From NCBI GenBank assembly GCA_903859415.1, contig CAIOMN010000055.1:1-64000 (forward strand): DNA of 64,000 nt. The letters run 5' to 3'. Position numbers and translations under genes: made by a program. Position 1 is the first letter of the stretch. Each line of letters begins with the position of its first letter. The notes below the pieces were generated by a model, which searched no databases, was not told the DNA's origin, and saw only the letters and a program-made list of their open reading frames with translations. This DNA comes from an uncultured Methylococcaceae bacterium (GTDB lineage Bacteria; Pseudomonadota; Gammaproteobacteria; Methylococcales; Methylomonadaceae). This document shows, piece after piece, positions 22,679-34,763 of this stretch.

Positions 22679-25507
22679 ATGAGTAACCTGATTCAACTTT
22701 TTCAAGACTCTTCATCATTACAAGGCAGTAATGCCAGTTTTATTGAAGAATTATATGAACGGTTTTTGGAAGATCCTGAGTCAGTTGAATCAAGTTGGCA
22801 AAAAAAATTCAAAGAAATTCAACAGGGAGCTTCTTATGAAACTCCTCACGGTCCGATTGTTGAACGTTTTGCACAACTTGCTATTAAATCTCCTGGAAGA
22901 TTGGCTAAGTTACAGGGATTTACTGAAGAAAGTGTAAAAAAACAGGCGGCTGTTTCTCGATTAATTAATCATTATCGGGTGCGGGGGCATCAAATCGCTA
23001 ACAATAATCCACTCGGTAAAAGTGTGCAACCACAAGCAGACATGGACCCTTCATATTATGGTCTTTCTGAACTTGATATGGATACACTTTTTGACACCGG
23101 TGCTCTTGTTGGGGGTGTTGATCGCTTACCCTTACGTAATATCATTGCAAATTTAAAAGCGATTTATTGCGGCAGTATTGGTTCTGAATATATGCACATT
23201 GCTGATACGCAAATTAGACGCTGGTTGATCAACCGACTTGAAACGACTCAAGCCAAGCTAAATCTGGATGCAGAGAAAAAACACTGGTTATTAAAACTTT
23301 TAACCTCAGCTGAGGGTATTGAAAGTTATTTACACCACCGATTTGTGGGGCAAAAACGGTTCTCACTTGAAGGAGGTGAATCGCTTATTCCAATCCTTGA
23401 TGAACTTATACAATTATCAGGACAAAAGGGCGTAAAAGAGATTGTTATAGGGATGGCACATCGAGGTCGATTAAATGTTCTCGTTAATATCTTAGGCAAA
23501 AGCCCAGCAACTTTGTTTGATGAATTTGCGGGAACCTCTACCTTATTGCCTGGTGCTCGCTCAGGCGATGTAAAATATCACATGGGTTTTTCATCGGATG
23601 TATCAACACCTGGAGGACCCGTACATTTAACACTAGCCTTTAATCCATCACATCTAGAGATTATTAATCCAGTGGTTGAGGGTTCAGTAAAAGCTCGTCA
23701 AGATCGAGCTGGCGAAGAGGGTGTGAGTATCGTCGTTCCTGTTTTGATTCATGGTGATGCTGCATTTGCGGGACAGGGCATTGTGATGGAATCTTTAAAT
23801 ATGTCTCAGACTCGAGCATTTTATACGGGAGGTACTGTACATATCGTCATTAATAATCAAATTGGTTTTACGACTAGCAATCCCTTGGATGCAAGATCAA
23901 CATTTTATTGTACAGATGTTGCCAGTATGATCCAGGCACCTGTTTTCCATGTTAACGGTGATGATCCAGAAGCGGTCATTTTTGTAACCCGATTAGCGCT
24001 TGATTACAGAATGACTTTTAATAAAGATGTTGTTATTGATCTTATTTGCTATCGTCGTCTCGGACACAATGAAGCGGATGAGCCTGCAACGACTCAACCC
24101 GTCATGTATAAAAAAATCCGCAAACATAAAACAACTCGGAAACTTTATGCTCAGAAATTAATCAGTGAAGGTATTCTTAGTTCTCATCAATCGGTTGAAA
24201 TGGAACAGGACTATCAAAAACTTCTTGAAGAAGGTCAAGTTGTTTCAAGGCCAGTGATGAATAATCCAAGTTATTCTTATACCAATCAATGGAATAAGTT
24301 TCTCAATAAACATTGGGACATCCCCTGTAAGACAGCTATTTCTTTGGACTATTTGCGGTTTTGCAACGATAGAATGCAAAGATTGCCCGCTGGCTTTGAG
24401 TTGCATCCTAGAGTGGCGAAAGTGATGGAAAATCGTCGTAAAATGGCTGCTGGTGCATTACCTCTTGATTGGGGATTTGCCGAAAATTTGGCCTACGCGA
24501 GCCTTCTTTTAGAAGGTCATTCTATTCGCTTAACTGGGCAAGATGTGGGGCGAGGAACGTTTGTACATCGTCATGCTGTGTTACATAATCAAATTAATAA
24601 TAAAACCTATACTCCCATTAAACATTTAGATAAAGAGCAGGCTAGCGCTCAAATTTTCGACTCACTTTTATCAGAGTCTGGAGTGCTTGGCTTTGAATAT
24701 GGATACAGTACAACAACACCGAATACTTTAGTCATTTGGGAAGCGCAATTCGGCGACTTTGCTAATGGTGCACAGGTGGTTATTGATCAGTTTATAAGCT
24801 CAGGAGAAACAAAATGGGGGCGTTTATGTGGATTGGTCATGTTGTTACCTCATGGTTTTGAAGGGCAGGGGCCAGAGCATTCGTCTGCAAGATTGGAGCG
24901 TTATTTGCAGTTATGTGCGGAACATAATATTCAAGTTTGTAATCCAACTACACCTGCACAGATATTTCATTTATTACGTCGACAAATAATTCGCCCTTAT
25001 CGTAAGCCACTGATTGTAATGAGTCCTAAAAGCTTGCTTCGACATAAATTGGCTGTTTCGACACTTGAGGATCTTACCGCGGGTCATTTTCTACCCGTTA
25101 TTGGAGAACAAGATAAACTAAACCCAAAGAAAGTAACTCGTTTTATTTTATGCGCAGGCAAAGTTTATTATGATTTACTGGAAGCACGAAACGAAAATAA
25201 GCTTGAGCATGTTGCCGTTGCACGTCTTGAACAGATTTATCCTTTCCCAGAAAAATTACTTAAAGCAGAATTAGCAAGTTATCCTAATTTAAAAGAGTTT
25301 ATTTGGTGTCAGGAAGAGCCTAAAAACCAAGGCGCCTGGTACCAAACCAAGCACCACTTTACAGATAATGTATCAGCAAACATTAGTGTCACTTATGCGG
25401 GTCGTGATGCATCTGCAGCGCCTGCAGTTGGCAAGTTTCACGTTCACATAGAACAACAAAAAGCTGTCGTACAAGCAGCTTTATATGGCAATCCTTCAGG
25501 AAAATAA
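22679..25507 (+). CDS. sucA: 2-oxoglutarate dehydrogenase E1 component
   Basis: [44 protein letters not shown] motifs; full length. Confidence 0.97.
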   Translation: MSNLIQLFQDSSSLQGSNASFIEELYERFLEDPESVESSWQKKFKEIQQGASYETPHGPIVERFAQLAIKSPGRLAKLQGFTEESVKKQAAVSRLINHYRVRGHQIANNNPLGKSVQPQADMDPSYYGLSELDMDTLFDTGALVGGVDRLPLRNIIANLKAIYCGSIGSEYMHIADTQIRRWLINRLETTQAKLNLDAEKKHWLLKLLTSAEGIESYLHHRFVGQKRFSLEGGESLIPILDELIQLSGQKGVKEIVIGMAHRGRLNVLVNILGKSPATLFDEFAGTSTLLPGARSGDVKYHMGFSSDVSTPGGPVHLTLAFNPSHLEIINPVVEGSVKARQDRAGEEGVSIVVPVLIHGDAAFAGQGIVMESLNMSQTRAFYTGGTVHIVINNQIGFTTSNPLDARSTFYCTDVASMIQAPVFHVNGDDPEAVIFVTRLALDYRMTFNKDVVIDLICYRRLGHNEADEPATTQPVMYKKIRKHKTTRKLYAQKLISEGILSSHQSVEMEQDYQKLLEEGQVVSRPVMNNPSYSYTNQWNKFLNKHWDIPCKTAISLDYLRFCNDRMQRLPAGFELHPRVAKVMENRRKMAAGALPLDWGFAENLAYASLLLEGHSIRLTGQDVGRGTFVHRHAVLHNQINNKTYTPIKHLDKEQASAQIFDSLLSESGVLGFEYGYSTTTPNTLVIWEAQFGDFANGAQVVIDQFISSGETKWGRLCGLVMLLPHGFEGQGPEHSSARLERYLQLCAEHNIQVCNPTTPAQIFHLLRRQIIRPYRKPLIVMSPKSLLRHKLAVSTLEDLTAGHFLPVIGEQDKLNPKKVTRFILCAGKVYYDLLEARNENKLEHVAVARLEQIYPFPEKLLKAELASYPNLKEFIWCQEEPKNQGAWYQTKHHFTDNVSANISVTYAGRDASAAPAVGKFHVHIEQQKAVVQAALYGNPSGK

Positions 25508-25508
25508 C

Positions 25509-26765
25509 ATGAGCATTGAAGTCCTAGTTCCCAACCTACCCGAATCTGTTTCTGACGCCACATTAATTAACTGGCACAAACAAGCTGGAGATTTCGTCAA
25601 TAAAAACGAAAACCTTGTTGATCTTGAAACTGATAAAGTTGTACTTGAAGTGACCGCACCTGAGTCAGGTATCCTTGGTCAAATTCTTAAAGAAAGCGGT
25701 GCGATTGTTACTAGTGGTGAGTTGCTAGCCATTGTCGAAGTAGGTAATATTAAACAAGTTGTCTCAAATGAGAGTGAATCAATCTCCATTAACAGCACAA
25801 ATAATGATGAGGACATGCCACTAAGCCCATCTGTTCGCCGTTTGATCAATGAAAATGCATTAGATCCTTCCCAGATCAGCGGCACTGGGAAAAGCGGACG
25901 GTTAACTAAGGCAGATGTTTTAGAACACATAAACAAATCAACATCCCCACTTGTAGTGGTTGCGACTACAACACAAAAAGTTATTGCAGAGACAGAAAAG
26001 ACTGTAAGTGTTCCAAAACCTGCCGTAGAAACACCATTAGATTCTCCTGGCACCGTCGCCGGTTTGCGACCTGAACAACGTGTTGCTATGACACGCTTAA
26101 GAGCAAAAGTAGCTGAACGTTTGTTACAAGCGCAACAAAATGCTGCGATGTTAACGACTTTTAATGAAGTCAATATGCAAAACGTCATAGATCTTCGCAA
26201 TCAATATAAAACTCGTTTTGAACAAAAACATGCCGTTAAATTAGGCTTTATGTCCTTTTTTGTTAAAGCTTCCATCGAAGCGTTAAAACATTTCCCAGCC
26301 ATCAATGCATCAATTGATGGGAGTGACATCATTTACCATGGCTATTATGATTTAGGTATTGCCGTAAGCACGCCAAGAGGATTAATTGTGCCTGTATTGC
26401 ATGATGCTGATCAACTTGATTTTGCAGGTATTGAAAAAAGTATTGCATCGTTTGGAGAAAAGGCGAGGGCTGGTACTTTAAGCTATGATGATTTAAAAGG
26501 TGGTACTTTTACGATTACCAACGGTGGAGTTTTTGGTTCAATGCTTTCAACTCCGATACTTAATCCGCCTCAGTGTGCTATTTTAGGTATGCATGCGATT
26601 AAAGAACGGCCTGTGGTTGAAAATGGTCAAATCGTTATCAGACCCATTATGTATCTTGCTTTATCTTACGATCATCGCTTAGTAGATGGCCGAGAAGCCG
26701 TACAATTTTTAGTTACTATTAAAGAATGCTTGGAAGCTCCTGCTCATCTTTTACTTAACATATAA
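25509..26765 (+). CDS. sucB: 2-oxoglutarate dehydrogenase E2 (dihydrolipoyl succinyltransferase)
   Basis: Lipoyl motif [10 protein letters not shown]3/E1-binding domain, [12 protein letters not shown] catalytic motif. Confidence 0.97.
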   Translation: MSIEVLVPNLPESVSDATLINWHKQAGDFVNKNENLVDLETDKVVLEVTAPESGILGQILKESGAIVTSGELLAIVEVGNIKQVVSNESESISINSTNNDEDMPLSPSVRRLINENALDPSQISGTGKSGRLTKADVLEHINKSTSPLVVVATTTQKVIAETEKTVSVPKPAVETPLDSPGTVAGLRPEQRVAMTRLRAKVAERLLQAQQNAAMLTTFNEVNMQNVIDLRNQYKTRFEQKHAVKLGFMSFFVKASIEALKHFPAINASIDGSDIIYHGYYDLGIAVSTPRGLIVPVLHDADQLDFAGIEKSIASFGEKARAGTLSYDDLKGGTFTITNGGVFGSMLSTPILNPPQCAILGMHAIKERPVVENGQIVIRPIMYLALSYDHRLVDGREAVQFLVTIKECLEAPAHLLLNI

Positions 26766-26769
26766 ATTT

Positions 26770-28206
26770 ATGCTAAAAAAGCAAACTCATTATGATGTCA
26801 TTGTAATTGGCGCAGGCCCGGCTGGCTTTGCGAGTGCAGTTCGTTGTGCTCAACTGGGATTAAAAACTGCTTGTATTGATAATAAACGTGATAAAAACAA
26901 TTTAGGAAGGTTAGGTGGTTCTCACCTAAATACTGGTGGTGTCGCTTCAATGACATTATTAGACTCCGCAAAATTGTATTATCAAATTACTCATGAAGCG
27001 GCAACGCATGGTATAAGAGCAGAGAATATATCAATTGATATGCCTAAGGTGATTGGACGAAAAGATAAAATCATCGAAGACATTAGCCTTAAAATGGTTG
27101 GGCTATTTGCACATCATAAGGTAGATCACATCATTGCAAAAGCTCGACTTTTAAGCGATCGTCAAGTCGAGATAACAACAGAAGACACTCATTTAAAGTC
27201 TTCATTAAGTGCGACACATATTGTTCTGGCTTCTGGCTCAAAACCAATTAAATTATCCTGCGCAACAATAGATAATGAGTTTATCATTGATTCTAAGACT
27301 GCTTTAAATTTAGAAGTTGTACCCAAAAAATTGGCAATTATTGGTGCTGGAGTAGTAGGGCTTGAGTTAGCAAGTATATGGAATAGGTTGGGGGCAGAAA
27401 CTGTATTACTCGAAGCTCAAGAGAACTTTTTATCTTTACTGGATCAGCAAATTTCTGGTGAGGCTTATCGCATATACCAGAGTCAAGGTTTTGATTTACG
27501 CTTGGGAGCTAGAGTAACGTCTGCAAAAAAAGGTAACAAAAAAGTTACCCTTGAGTATCAAGATCAGGATGGAACACACACGCTACGCATTGATAAACTA
27601 ATCGTTGCTTGCGGGCGAAAACCCAACACTGCAGACCTAGCCGCCCCTGAAGCTAATTTATTGTTAGATGATAATGGTTATGTGTATGTTGATGAGAATT
27701 GTCGAACAAATTTGCCTGGTGTTTATGCTGTAGGTGATCTAACTTTGCTTGGACCAATGTTGGCTCATAAAGGGATAGAAGAAGGTGTCTTTGTCGCAGA
27801 GTTCATCGCTGGATTAAACAATCCAATCAACTACGATAATATGCCCAGCGTTATTTATACTGAACCAGAGATTGCCTGGGTTGGTCAGAATGAACAAGCA
27901 TTACGTGCTGCTGGTGAACCTATAAAAGTTGGAATTTTTCCATTGAATTCAACAGTCAGGGCTTTAGCGATGGATAAAACTGAGGGTATGGTTAAAATAA
28001 TCGCTCATGCAGAGACTGACAAAATTTTAGGTGTGCATATTATCGCTACGCAAGCATCAGAACTCATAGCAGAAGCGGTATTAGCCATGGAGTTTTCTGC
28101 CAGCAGTGAAGACTTGGCAAGAACTATCCACGCGCGTCCAACATTATCTGAATCTGTTCATGATGCAGCTATGATTCTTAAAGATAGAGCCTTAAGCAAC
28201 AAATGA
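26770..28206 (+). CDS. Dihydrolipoamide dehydrogenase (E3)-like flavoprotein lacking the redox-active disulfide
   Basis: VIVIGAGPAGFASAVRCAQLG, IIGAGVVGLELASIW, GVYAVGDLTLLGPMLAHKG retained; redox motif reads GGSHLNTGGVAS instead of GGTCLNxGCxPS; C-terminus HARPTLSE. Confidence 0.93.
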   Translation: MLKKQTHYDVIVIGAGPAGFASAVRCAQLGLKTACIDNKRDKNNLGRLGGSHLNTGGVASMTLLDSAKLYYQITHEAATHGIRAENISIDMPKVIGRKDKIIEDISLKMVGLFAHHKVDHIIAKARLLSDRQVEITTEDTHLKSSLSATHIVLASGSKPIKLSCATIDNEFIIDSKTALNLEVVPKKLAIIGAGVVGLELASIWNRLGAETVLLEAQENFLSLLDQQISGEAYRIYQSQGFDLRLGARVTSAKKGNKKVTLEYQDQDGTHTLRIDKLIVACGRKPNTADLAAPEANLLLDDNGYVYVDENCRTNLPGVYAVGDLTLLGPMLAHKGIEEGVFVAEFIAGLNNPINYDNMPSVIYTEPEIAWVGQNEQALRAAGEPIKVGIFPLNSTVRALAMDKTEGMVKIIAHAETDKILGVHIIATQASELIAEAVLAMEFSASSEDLARTIHARPTLSESVHDAAMILKDRALSNK

Positions 28207-28275
28207 GTCTTGGGGCGTTAATTGGCGAGATTATGGTGAATTGATCCATATTGTATTTTTATTTAGGAGTGAAAG

Positions 28276-29292
28276 TTGAAAGTTTTAGTAACAGGAGTTG
28301 CTGGTTTTATTGGTTCAGCTCTTGCATTACGTTTATTAGAACGAGGTGATGAGGTTATTGGGATAGATAACATTAATGATTATTATGATATAAATTTAAA
28401 ACTTGCCAGATTAGAAAACTTAAATGTTTTTAAAAGCTTTAAGTTTTTAAAGTTAGATATATCAGAAAGATCTGAAATCGAATCACTTTTTGCTAGGGAA
28501 AAATTTCATAAAGTGATGCACCTTGCTGCTCAGGCTGGGGTTAGATATTCAATAACAAATCCTCATGCTTACATAAATTCAAATATTGTTGGATTTGTTA
28601 ATATATTAGAGGGTTGTAGATATCATGATGTTAAGCATTTAGTTTATGCCTCTTCCAGTTCAGTTTATGGTGCTAATACCAAAATACCTTTTTCTATCCA
28701 TGATAATGTAGACCATCCAGTTTCATTGTATGCTGCGAGTAAAAAATCAAATGAATTGATGGCTCATACTTATAGTCATCTTTATGATATTCCCACTACT
28801 GGCCTAAGGTTTTTTACGGTATATGGGCCTTGGGGAAGGCCAGACATGTCACTTTTCATGTTTACTCGTAATATTCTTGATGGCAAACCAATAAATGTAT
28901 TCAATTATGGAAATCATCGTAGAGATTTTACCTATATAGACGATATTGTTGAAGGCGTTATAAGAGTTATCGATAAGCCGGCTAAAACTAATAGTTCTTG
29001 GGATGGTAATAAACCTGATTCTGGATCAAGTTTAGCACCGTACAAAATATATAACATTGGCAATCAAAATCCTGTTAATTTGCTTACATTTATTGAAACT
29101 CTAGAAAAATGCCTAGGCAAGCAAGCTATAAAAAATTTTATGCCTTTGCAAGCTGGAGATATTTCTGATACTTACGCGGATGTATCTGAATTAGTCGATG
29201 ATTTAGGTTACAAACCAAATACCGAATTGGAACATGGAATTAATAATTTTGTTAAATGGTATAAAGATTTTTATGGTGTACATAGTGGCTGA
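28276..29292 (+). CDS. NAD-dependent epimerase, UDP-glucuronate 4-epimerase-like (TTG start)
   Basis: [45 protein letters not shown] motifs. Confidence 0.9.
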   Translation: MKVLVTGVAGFIGSALALRLLERGDEVIGIDNINDYYDINLKLARLENLNVFKSFKFLKLDISERSEIESLFAREKFHKVMHLAAQAGVRYSITNPHAYINSNIVGFVNILEGCRYHDVKHLVYASSSSVYGANTKIPFSIHDNVDHPVSLYAASKKSNELMAHTYSHLYDIPTTGLRFFTVYGPWGRPDMSLFMFTRNILDGKPINVFNYGNHRRDFTYIDDIVEGVIRVIDKPAKTNSSWDGNKPDSGSSLAPYKIYNIGNQNPVNLLTFIETLEKCLGKQAIKNFMPLQAGDISDTYADVSELVDDLGYKPNTELEHGINNFVKWYKDFYGVHSG

Positions 29293-29511
29293 CAATTACA
29301 AGTATTAATTTAACATAATATACATTATACGAAATTTATATACTCGATAATAATCTTATATTAACAAGCCCAGCAATTGAAATATACTTAAGTCTCCTCT
29401 ATATCTGTTATATCTGAATTGTATATTTTCGGCAGACTTAAATCATATGATAAGATGTTTCGCTGAATTATTATTTCTGCCATTACTAGCACTAGTTATT
29501 AAGTTTATAAA

Positions 29512-30516
29512 ATGAAACCTATTTTTGCCGATGATGCTGCTATTAAAGTGGCAGCTAAATTACTGAGCCAAGGTCGTTTAGTGGCATTTCCAACTGAGAC
29601 TGTCTATGGTTTGGGAGCAGACGCATCAAACCCGATTGCGATCAAACGAATATTTCAAGCTAAGGGGCGGCCTTCCGATCATCCTCTTATTGTTCATATT
29701 TCTAGTATTGATAACCTAAGCGACTGGGCCCTCAATATCCCTGATACAGCAATTAAATTAGCTAATCATTTTTGGCCAGGCCCACTTGCTATTATTTTAA
29801 ATAAGAAACCAGAGGTACCACTTGAAGTAACCGGTGGCCAAAATACTGTTGGATTACGAATGCCGGATCATCCTGTTGCTTTGCAGCTGTTAAGTGTATT
29901 TGGTGGAGGAATCGCAGCACCCTCTGCGAATCGTTTTTGCAGAATTAGCCCCACTCAAGCAGCGCATGTTGAAGAAGAACTAGGATCCACAGTAGACATG
30001 ATTCTTGATGGTGGTGTTTGCGGGGTTGGAGTAGAATCAACAATAGTAGATTTAAGTGGAGATGTGGCTAAACTATTAAGACCTGGCCATATTACCCGTC
30101 AAGAAATAGAAGCCGTTTTACAAGAAGAACTCAGAATTGCGGAAAGCCAAGTACAGCCAAACCTGTCAGATGTTCGTGCTCCTGGTATGATGTCAGTCCA
30201 TTATGCTCCATTAACTGTAGCTATGCTTTGCCCATATGATAGGCTAGATGATATTATAAAGTTACTTTGTCTTCAAAATAAAACTATTGGCCTACTCGCA
30301 TATCAATACAATCCACCTGAAAACAGAGGGTTACATTTACTTTGCATGCCTGAGCAGGCCGAAAGCTATGCTCAAACCTTATACGCTTCATTACGCGATT
30401 TAGACAGTCGTGAACTTGATATCATCCTGATAGAGCAGCCTCCAGAAACTCAGGCCTGGTACGCAATTAATGATCGACTTGGCAAAGCAACAACACTCGC
30501 TTGGCCAAATCATTGA
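29512..30516 (+). CDS. L-threonylcarbamoyladenylate synthase (full-length Sua5 type)
   Basis: GRLVAFPTETVYGLGADA, KGRPSDHPLIVHI, SANRFCRISPT; extra C-terminal Sua5 domain. Confidence 0.93.
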   Translation: MKPIFADDAAIKVAAKLLSQGRLVAFPTETVYGLGADASNPIAIKRIFQAKGRPSDHPLIVHISSIDNLSDWALNIPDTAIKLANHFWPGPLAIILNKKPEVPLEVTGGQNTVGLRMPDHPVALQLLSVFGGGIAAPSANRFCRISPTQAAHVEEELGSTVDMILDGGVCGVGVESTIVDLSGDVAKLLRPGHITRQEIEAVLQEELRIAESQVQPNLSDVRAPGMMSVHYAPLTVAMLCPYDRLDDIIKLLCLQNKTIGLLAYQYNPPENRGLHLLCMPEQAESYAQTLYASLRDLDSRELDIILIEQPPETQAWYAINDRLGKATTLAWPNH

Positions 30517-30536
30517 TTGCCGTTATCAAACAATGT

Positions 30537-31259
30537 TTATTTTTCACTTTCTAATGCAGCAGCCAATTGTGTTGCTGGTAAATATCCAGGATAAACATTG
30601 CCATTTTCTGAGATAATCATTGGTGTGCCTTTGACATCAAATTCAGCAGCTAATTGCATATGTTTATCTACAGGATTGTCACACGTTTTACTTGGAATAT
30701 TTTGATCCTTTTTAGCTGCGGTTAATGCAGCGTTACGATCATTAGCACACCATACAGAAACTGCTTTATTATAAGAATCTGAATCTTTACCAGCTCTAGG
30801 AAAGAACATATATTGAATAGTAATTCCTTGTGCCAAATACTGATCTAATTCAGAATGTAACTTACGGCAATATCCGCAATCTATATCAGTAAAAATAGTT
30901 ACAGTATATTTAGCTATTTTAGGCTTAAATACAATCATGTTAGCTACCCCCATTTTTAGGATAGCTGATTTTCTTGCCTCATTTAGCTTTTCTTCAGTTA
31001 AATCTTTTTTAGCTGCTATATCAACTAAGTGCCCTTGTAATAAATATTTACCATCTTCAGATACGTAATAGAGATTAGCACCAATGGTTAACTCATAAAG
31101 ACCTTTAACAACTGACGGGGTTACAGAATCAACTTTAATAGAAGGCATTGATTTAGCGATTGATTGCCTAATAGCGACTTCATCTGCTTTAGCAACTGAC
31201 ATCGTTAATCCGAATACGGTTATTGCCATAATCATAATAACTTTTTTCATGAATTTCAT
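30537..31259 (-). CDS. dsbC: Thiol:disulfide interchange protein DsbC
   Basis: Signal peptide, FTDIDCGYCRKLH active site, C-terminal KGTPMIISENG. Confidence 0.92.
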   Translation of the reverse strand: MKFMKKVIMIMAITVFGLTMSVAKADEVAIRQSIAKSMPSIKVDSVTPSVVKGLYELTIGANLYYVSEDGKYLLQGHLVDIAAKKDLTEEKLNEARKSAILKMGVANMIVFKPKIAKYTVTIFTDIDCGYCRKLHSELDQYLAQGITIQYMFFPRAGKDSDSYNKAVSVWCANDRNAALTAAKKDQNIPSKTCDNPVDKHMQLAAEFDVKGTPMIISENGNVYPGYLPATQLAAALESEK

Positions 31260-31323
31260 ATTTCCTTGAATAATTTTAAATAATTAAATCGTCTTATATC
31301 AATTGAATGTTATTAAGTTTTGC

Positions 31324-32685
31324 TCAGTGGAATAACCGCTGAATATCCAGAAACATCGCTAAAGACATTAATCCCAAGAGAAAAGCCATACCTGCCTTCT
31401 GAAAAAAGCCCTGAATTTTTTCTGAGATAGGCTTTCTCAGAATAGCTTCTAAGGCAAAAAACATTAAGTGTCCACCATCGAGAACAGGCACAGGAAATAA
31501 ATTAATAACCCCAAGACTAACACTCACTAAAGCCATAAACTTAATGAATGAGACGAACCCCATATCTGCTGATTCTCCAGCATATTGGGCAATACTGATA
31601 GGGCCACTTAAGTTATCTACAGAAGCTTTACCTATTAACATCTTACTCATCATTTTTAATGTTGAAGAGGAATAATACCAGGTCGTTTCAAAAGCAACCG
31701 GGATCGCATCCAAGGGACTCAGTGAATATTCGGCGCTGACTGATTTGATTAACTCTTCTGGAATATAAACAGAAGCACCAATTTTACCTTCTGATTTTTG
31801 CTCAGCTTGAACACTTTTTGGCGTAATACTTATTGGAATTTGTACGCCATCACGCTCTATTTTTAAGTCGATAGAGATGTCAGGGTTGGCTCTAACAATA
31901 TCAACCCATTGCTTCCACTCATTAATGGGGACTCCATTAGCGCTGATAAGTAGATCACCTTTTTTTAAGCCCGAAGCAAGTGCAGCACTATCCGGCAATA
32001 CTTTGCCTATGATAGGCTTTAATTGAGGTGACCAAGGCTTAAAGCCAAGTTGTTGATAAAGTAATTCTGAATTCTTGGTGCTTTCTTCAGAAAGTGTAAT
32101 AACTTTTACGCTTTGTTTTTCATCCAGATTTTTGACGTTAACAGTAATCGATTGATTGCTCTCTAATGCTGAGGCAATAATCACACTCATGGCTTCAGTC
32201 CAGGTTGGCGTTATTTTTTCATTAACTGAAATAATTTCATCGCCTTCCGTAAAACCTGCATTATAAGCTAGGGTACCCTGCCCTACTTGACCGATGATAG
32301 GTTTTATTCCTGTCTCGCCAATAACTAAAGCCCCCCAAAATAAAAAAACTGCAAGGAGTAAATTAAATAGTGGGCCAGCCGCCACTATCGCTGTTCTTGC
32401 TGAAATAGACTTTTTATTGAAAGCAAAGGCTAAATCTTCAGCTTTAACCGGATCTTCTCTCTCATCAACCATCTTGACATAGCCACCGAGAGGAATTGCA
32501 GATAACACGTATTCTGTTGTTTCAGGATTCTTTTGATAGGACCATAAAACTTTTCCAAAGCCTATTGAAAAGCGAATAACTTTTACACCTACTTTACGAG
32601 CTACCCAAAAATGACCAAATTCATGAAATGAAACCAGTACTCCAATAGTGATAATGAAATAAAATAATTTATGAAGTAAATCCAT
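31324..32685 (-). CDS. rseP: RIP metalloprotease RseP
   Basis: HEFGHFWVAR zinc motif, PDZ domains, NLFPVPVLDGGHL. Confidence 0.95.
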   Translation of the reverse strand: MDLLHKLFYFIITIGVLVSFHEFGHFWVARKVGVKVIRFSIGFGKVLWSYQKNPETTEYVLSAIPLGGYVKMVDEREDPVKAEDLAFAFNKKSISARTAIVAAGPLFNLLLAVFLFWGALVIGETGIKPIIGQVGQGTLAYNAGFTEGDEIISVNEKITPTWTEAMSVIIASALESNQSITVNVKNLDEKQSVKVITLSEESTKNSELLYQQLGFKPWSPQLKPIIGKVLPDSAALASGLKKGDLLISANGVPINEWKQWVDIVRANPDISIDLKIERDGVQIPISITPKSVQAEQKSEGKIGASVYIPEELIKSVSAEYSLSPLDAIPVAFETTWYYSSSTLKMMSKMLIGKASVDNLSGPISIAQYAGESADMGFVSFIKFMALVSVSLGVINLFPVPVLDGGHLMFFALEAILRKPISEKIQGFFQKAGMAFLLGLMSLAMFLDIQRLFH

Positions 32686-33869
32686 TAATGGGCCAGCTCA
32701 GAAATGACTTGTTTAGATACTACTCTGGCTTGTTGATCGGCTTCTAAAATAACAGCGAGTGTGTCAGCTGGTATTACTTCAAATTGATCCATACAACGTT
32801 CGATGATTAATGGAATATCTGTGAAACGTACTTGTTCATTTAAAAAGGCCTCTACAGCAATTTCATTGGCCGCATTTAACACAGTAGGTATTATTCCACC
32901 CAGGTTTATAGCTTTATAAGCAAGACGTAAACACGGAAAACGTTCTAAATTGGGTTCTTCAAAGTCCATGCGTCTAACGTCAAAAATATTTAATGGTTCC
33001 ACACCTGATTCAAAGCGTTCTGGCCAAGCCATTGAATAGGCAATAGGAACGCGCATATCAGGGTTACCCATTTGCGCCAGTACCGTCCCATCTATGTAAT
33101 CGACCATTGAATGAATGATACTTTGCGGATGAATGACTACTTGAATCTGATCTGGCCTCATCGCAAATAAAATACAGGCTTCAATCATTTCGAGGCCTTT
33201 ATTCATCATGGTTGCTGAGTCTACAGAAATTTTTCTACCCATATCCCAGTTAGGATGAGCAACGGCTTGTGCGGGAGTTACATTAATCAATTGCTCAATC
33301 GGCATTTCACGAAACGGTCCGCCTGATGCTGTCAATAAAATCCGTCTAGCCTGTTTTGCTTGCATACCTGATGTGTAACCTGCAGGCATACATTGAAAAA
33401 TAGCATTATGTTCACTATCAATGGGTAATAACTGCGCGCCTGAATCTGCTACTGCCTGCATAAAAATATCGCCAGACATTACTAGCGCTTCTTTATTGGC
33501 TAATAGAATAATTTTACCCGCTTTCGCAGCGGCTAAACTGGGTAATAAACCAGCTGCGCCAACTATGGCAGCCATCACTGAATCAACGCTATCCAAGGTT
33601 GATACAAACTCCAATGACTCAGCTCCAGATAGCACGTTAACGTCAGCAATAACAGAATCTTTAATTTTTTCTGAAAAAGCTAATGCTTTTGTTTTATCAA
33701 CGACAACCGCATACTCTGGATGATGCACAAGGCATTGCTCGTATAGTAAGTCAATATTGTTATTTGCAGTTAAGGCAATGACTTTGTATAGATTAGGATG
33801 TCTAGCGACTACGTCTAAAGTACTAACACCAATAGAACCCGTTGCACCGAGTATGCAGATCCCTTTCAT
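32685..33869 (-). CDS. dxr: 1-deoxy-D-xylulose-5-phosphate reductoisomerase
   Basis: ILGATGSIGVSTLDV, ANKEALVMSG, SVDSATMMNKGLE. Confidence 0.97.
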   Translation of the reverse strand: MKGICILGATGSIGVSTLDVVARHPNLYKVIALTANNNIDLLYEQCLVHHPEYAVVVDKTKALAFSEKIKDSVIADVNVLSGAESLEFVSTLDSVDSVMAAIVGAAGLLPSLAAAKAGKIILLANKEALVMSGDIFMQAVADSGAQLLPIDSEHNAIFQCMPAGYTSGMQAKQARRILLTASGGPFREMPIEQLINVTPAQAVAHPNWDMGRKISVDSATMMNKGLEMIEACILFAMRPDQIQVVIHPQSIIHSMVDYIDGTVLAQMGNPDMRVPIAYSMAWPERFESGVEPLNIFDVRRMDFEEPNLERFPCLRLAYKAINLGGIIPTVLNAANEIAVEAFLNEQVRFTDIPLIIERCMDQFEVIPADTLAVILEADQQARVVSKQVISELAH

Positions 33870-34738
33870 GAAACTAACCTATAAACGAAATATATACAGC
33901 CATAGAAAAAAGGGATAGCAGCTATTAAACTATCAATTCTATCTAAAACACCGCCATGCCCAGGCAACAATGTGCCACTATCTTTGACACCGCGTTGACG
34001 CTTTACAACACTAATGAATAGGTCACCATAAATAGAAATCAAAACAGTCAACACAGATAATAAAATAAAATCCGAAGCAATCATCAGTTGAAATCGATAG
34101 CCCACACTTAAAATAGCGCCACAGACCACCCCTGAAATTAAAGCACCGTACATCCCTACAATCGTTTTCCCAGGGCTTATTTCTGGTGCTAATTTGGTTG
34201 TACCCCATTTTTTTCCAGCAAAGAATGCAGAAATATCGGCAACCCAAATCAGAATCAAAAAATACATGGTCATTTCTGCACCATAAAAAGATCGTAATCT
34301 TGACAAGAACATCCAAGCTGACAATAAAATAAACCAACCTATCAAGCCTTTGTAGTGCGTTTTTAGTTGCAGGTTTAATACGCCTGTAGGTGCATTTCTG
34401 ATTAAAATCATCACCAACACCCAAAATAAAACCGGCGCTATAACAAACCATTCCAGAATTCCAGAATAGTCTCTTACATCTGGCCAATCAGTAAGTTGGG
34501 CAATAAGCTCAAGAATTTGTGTCCAGAAATGAATACCTAGCATAGGTACAATTAATAGCACTAAAAACAATATACGTTTATATAGAGCCGAAATGCCTGC
34601 AAGGTTAGTCCATTCCCATGCAGCTAATAGAGTAATTACACCAATTAACAATGAAAAAAGTTCTATGGGTAGTTTGAATACTGCTAGCGCAATCAGGGTA
34701 GCTAGAACTGATGCTGTAATAATTCGTTTTAGTAACAT
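33866..34738 (-). CDS. cdsA: Phosphatidate cytidylyltransferase
   Basis: C-terminal VKRQRGVKDSGTLLPGHGGVLDRIDS signature. Confidence 0.95.
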   Translation of the reverse strand: MLLKRIITASVLATLIALAVFKLPIELFSLLIGVITLLAAWEWTNLAGISALYKRILFLVLLIVPMLGIHFWTQILELIAQLTDWPDVRDYSGILEWFVIAPVLFWVLVMILIRNAPTGVLNLQLKTHYKGLIGWFILLSAWMFLSRLRSFYGAEMTMYFLILIWVADISAFFAGKKWGTTKLAPEISPGKTIVGMYGALISGVVCGAILSVGYRFQLMIASDFILLSVLTVLISIYGDLFISVVKRQRGVKDSGTLLPGHGGVLDRIDSLIAAIPFFYGCIYFVYRLVS

Positions 34739-34763
34739 TTTTGTAAGCTATTAGGTAATAAAG

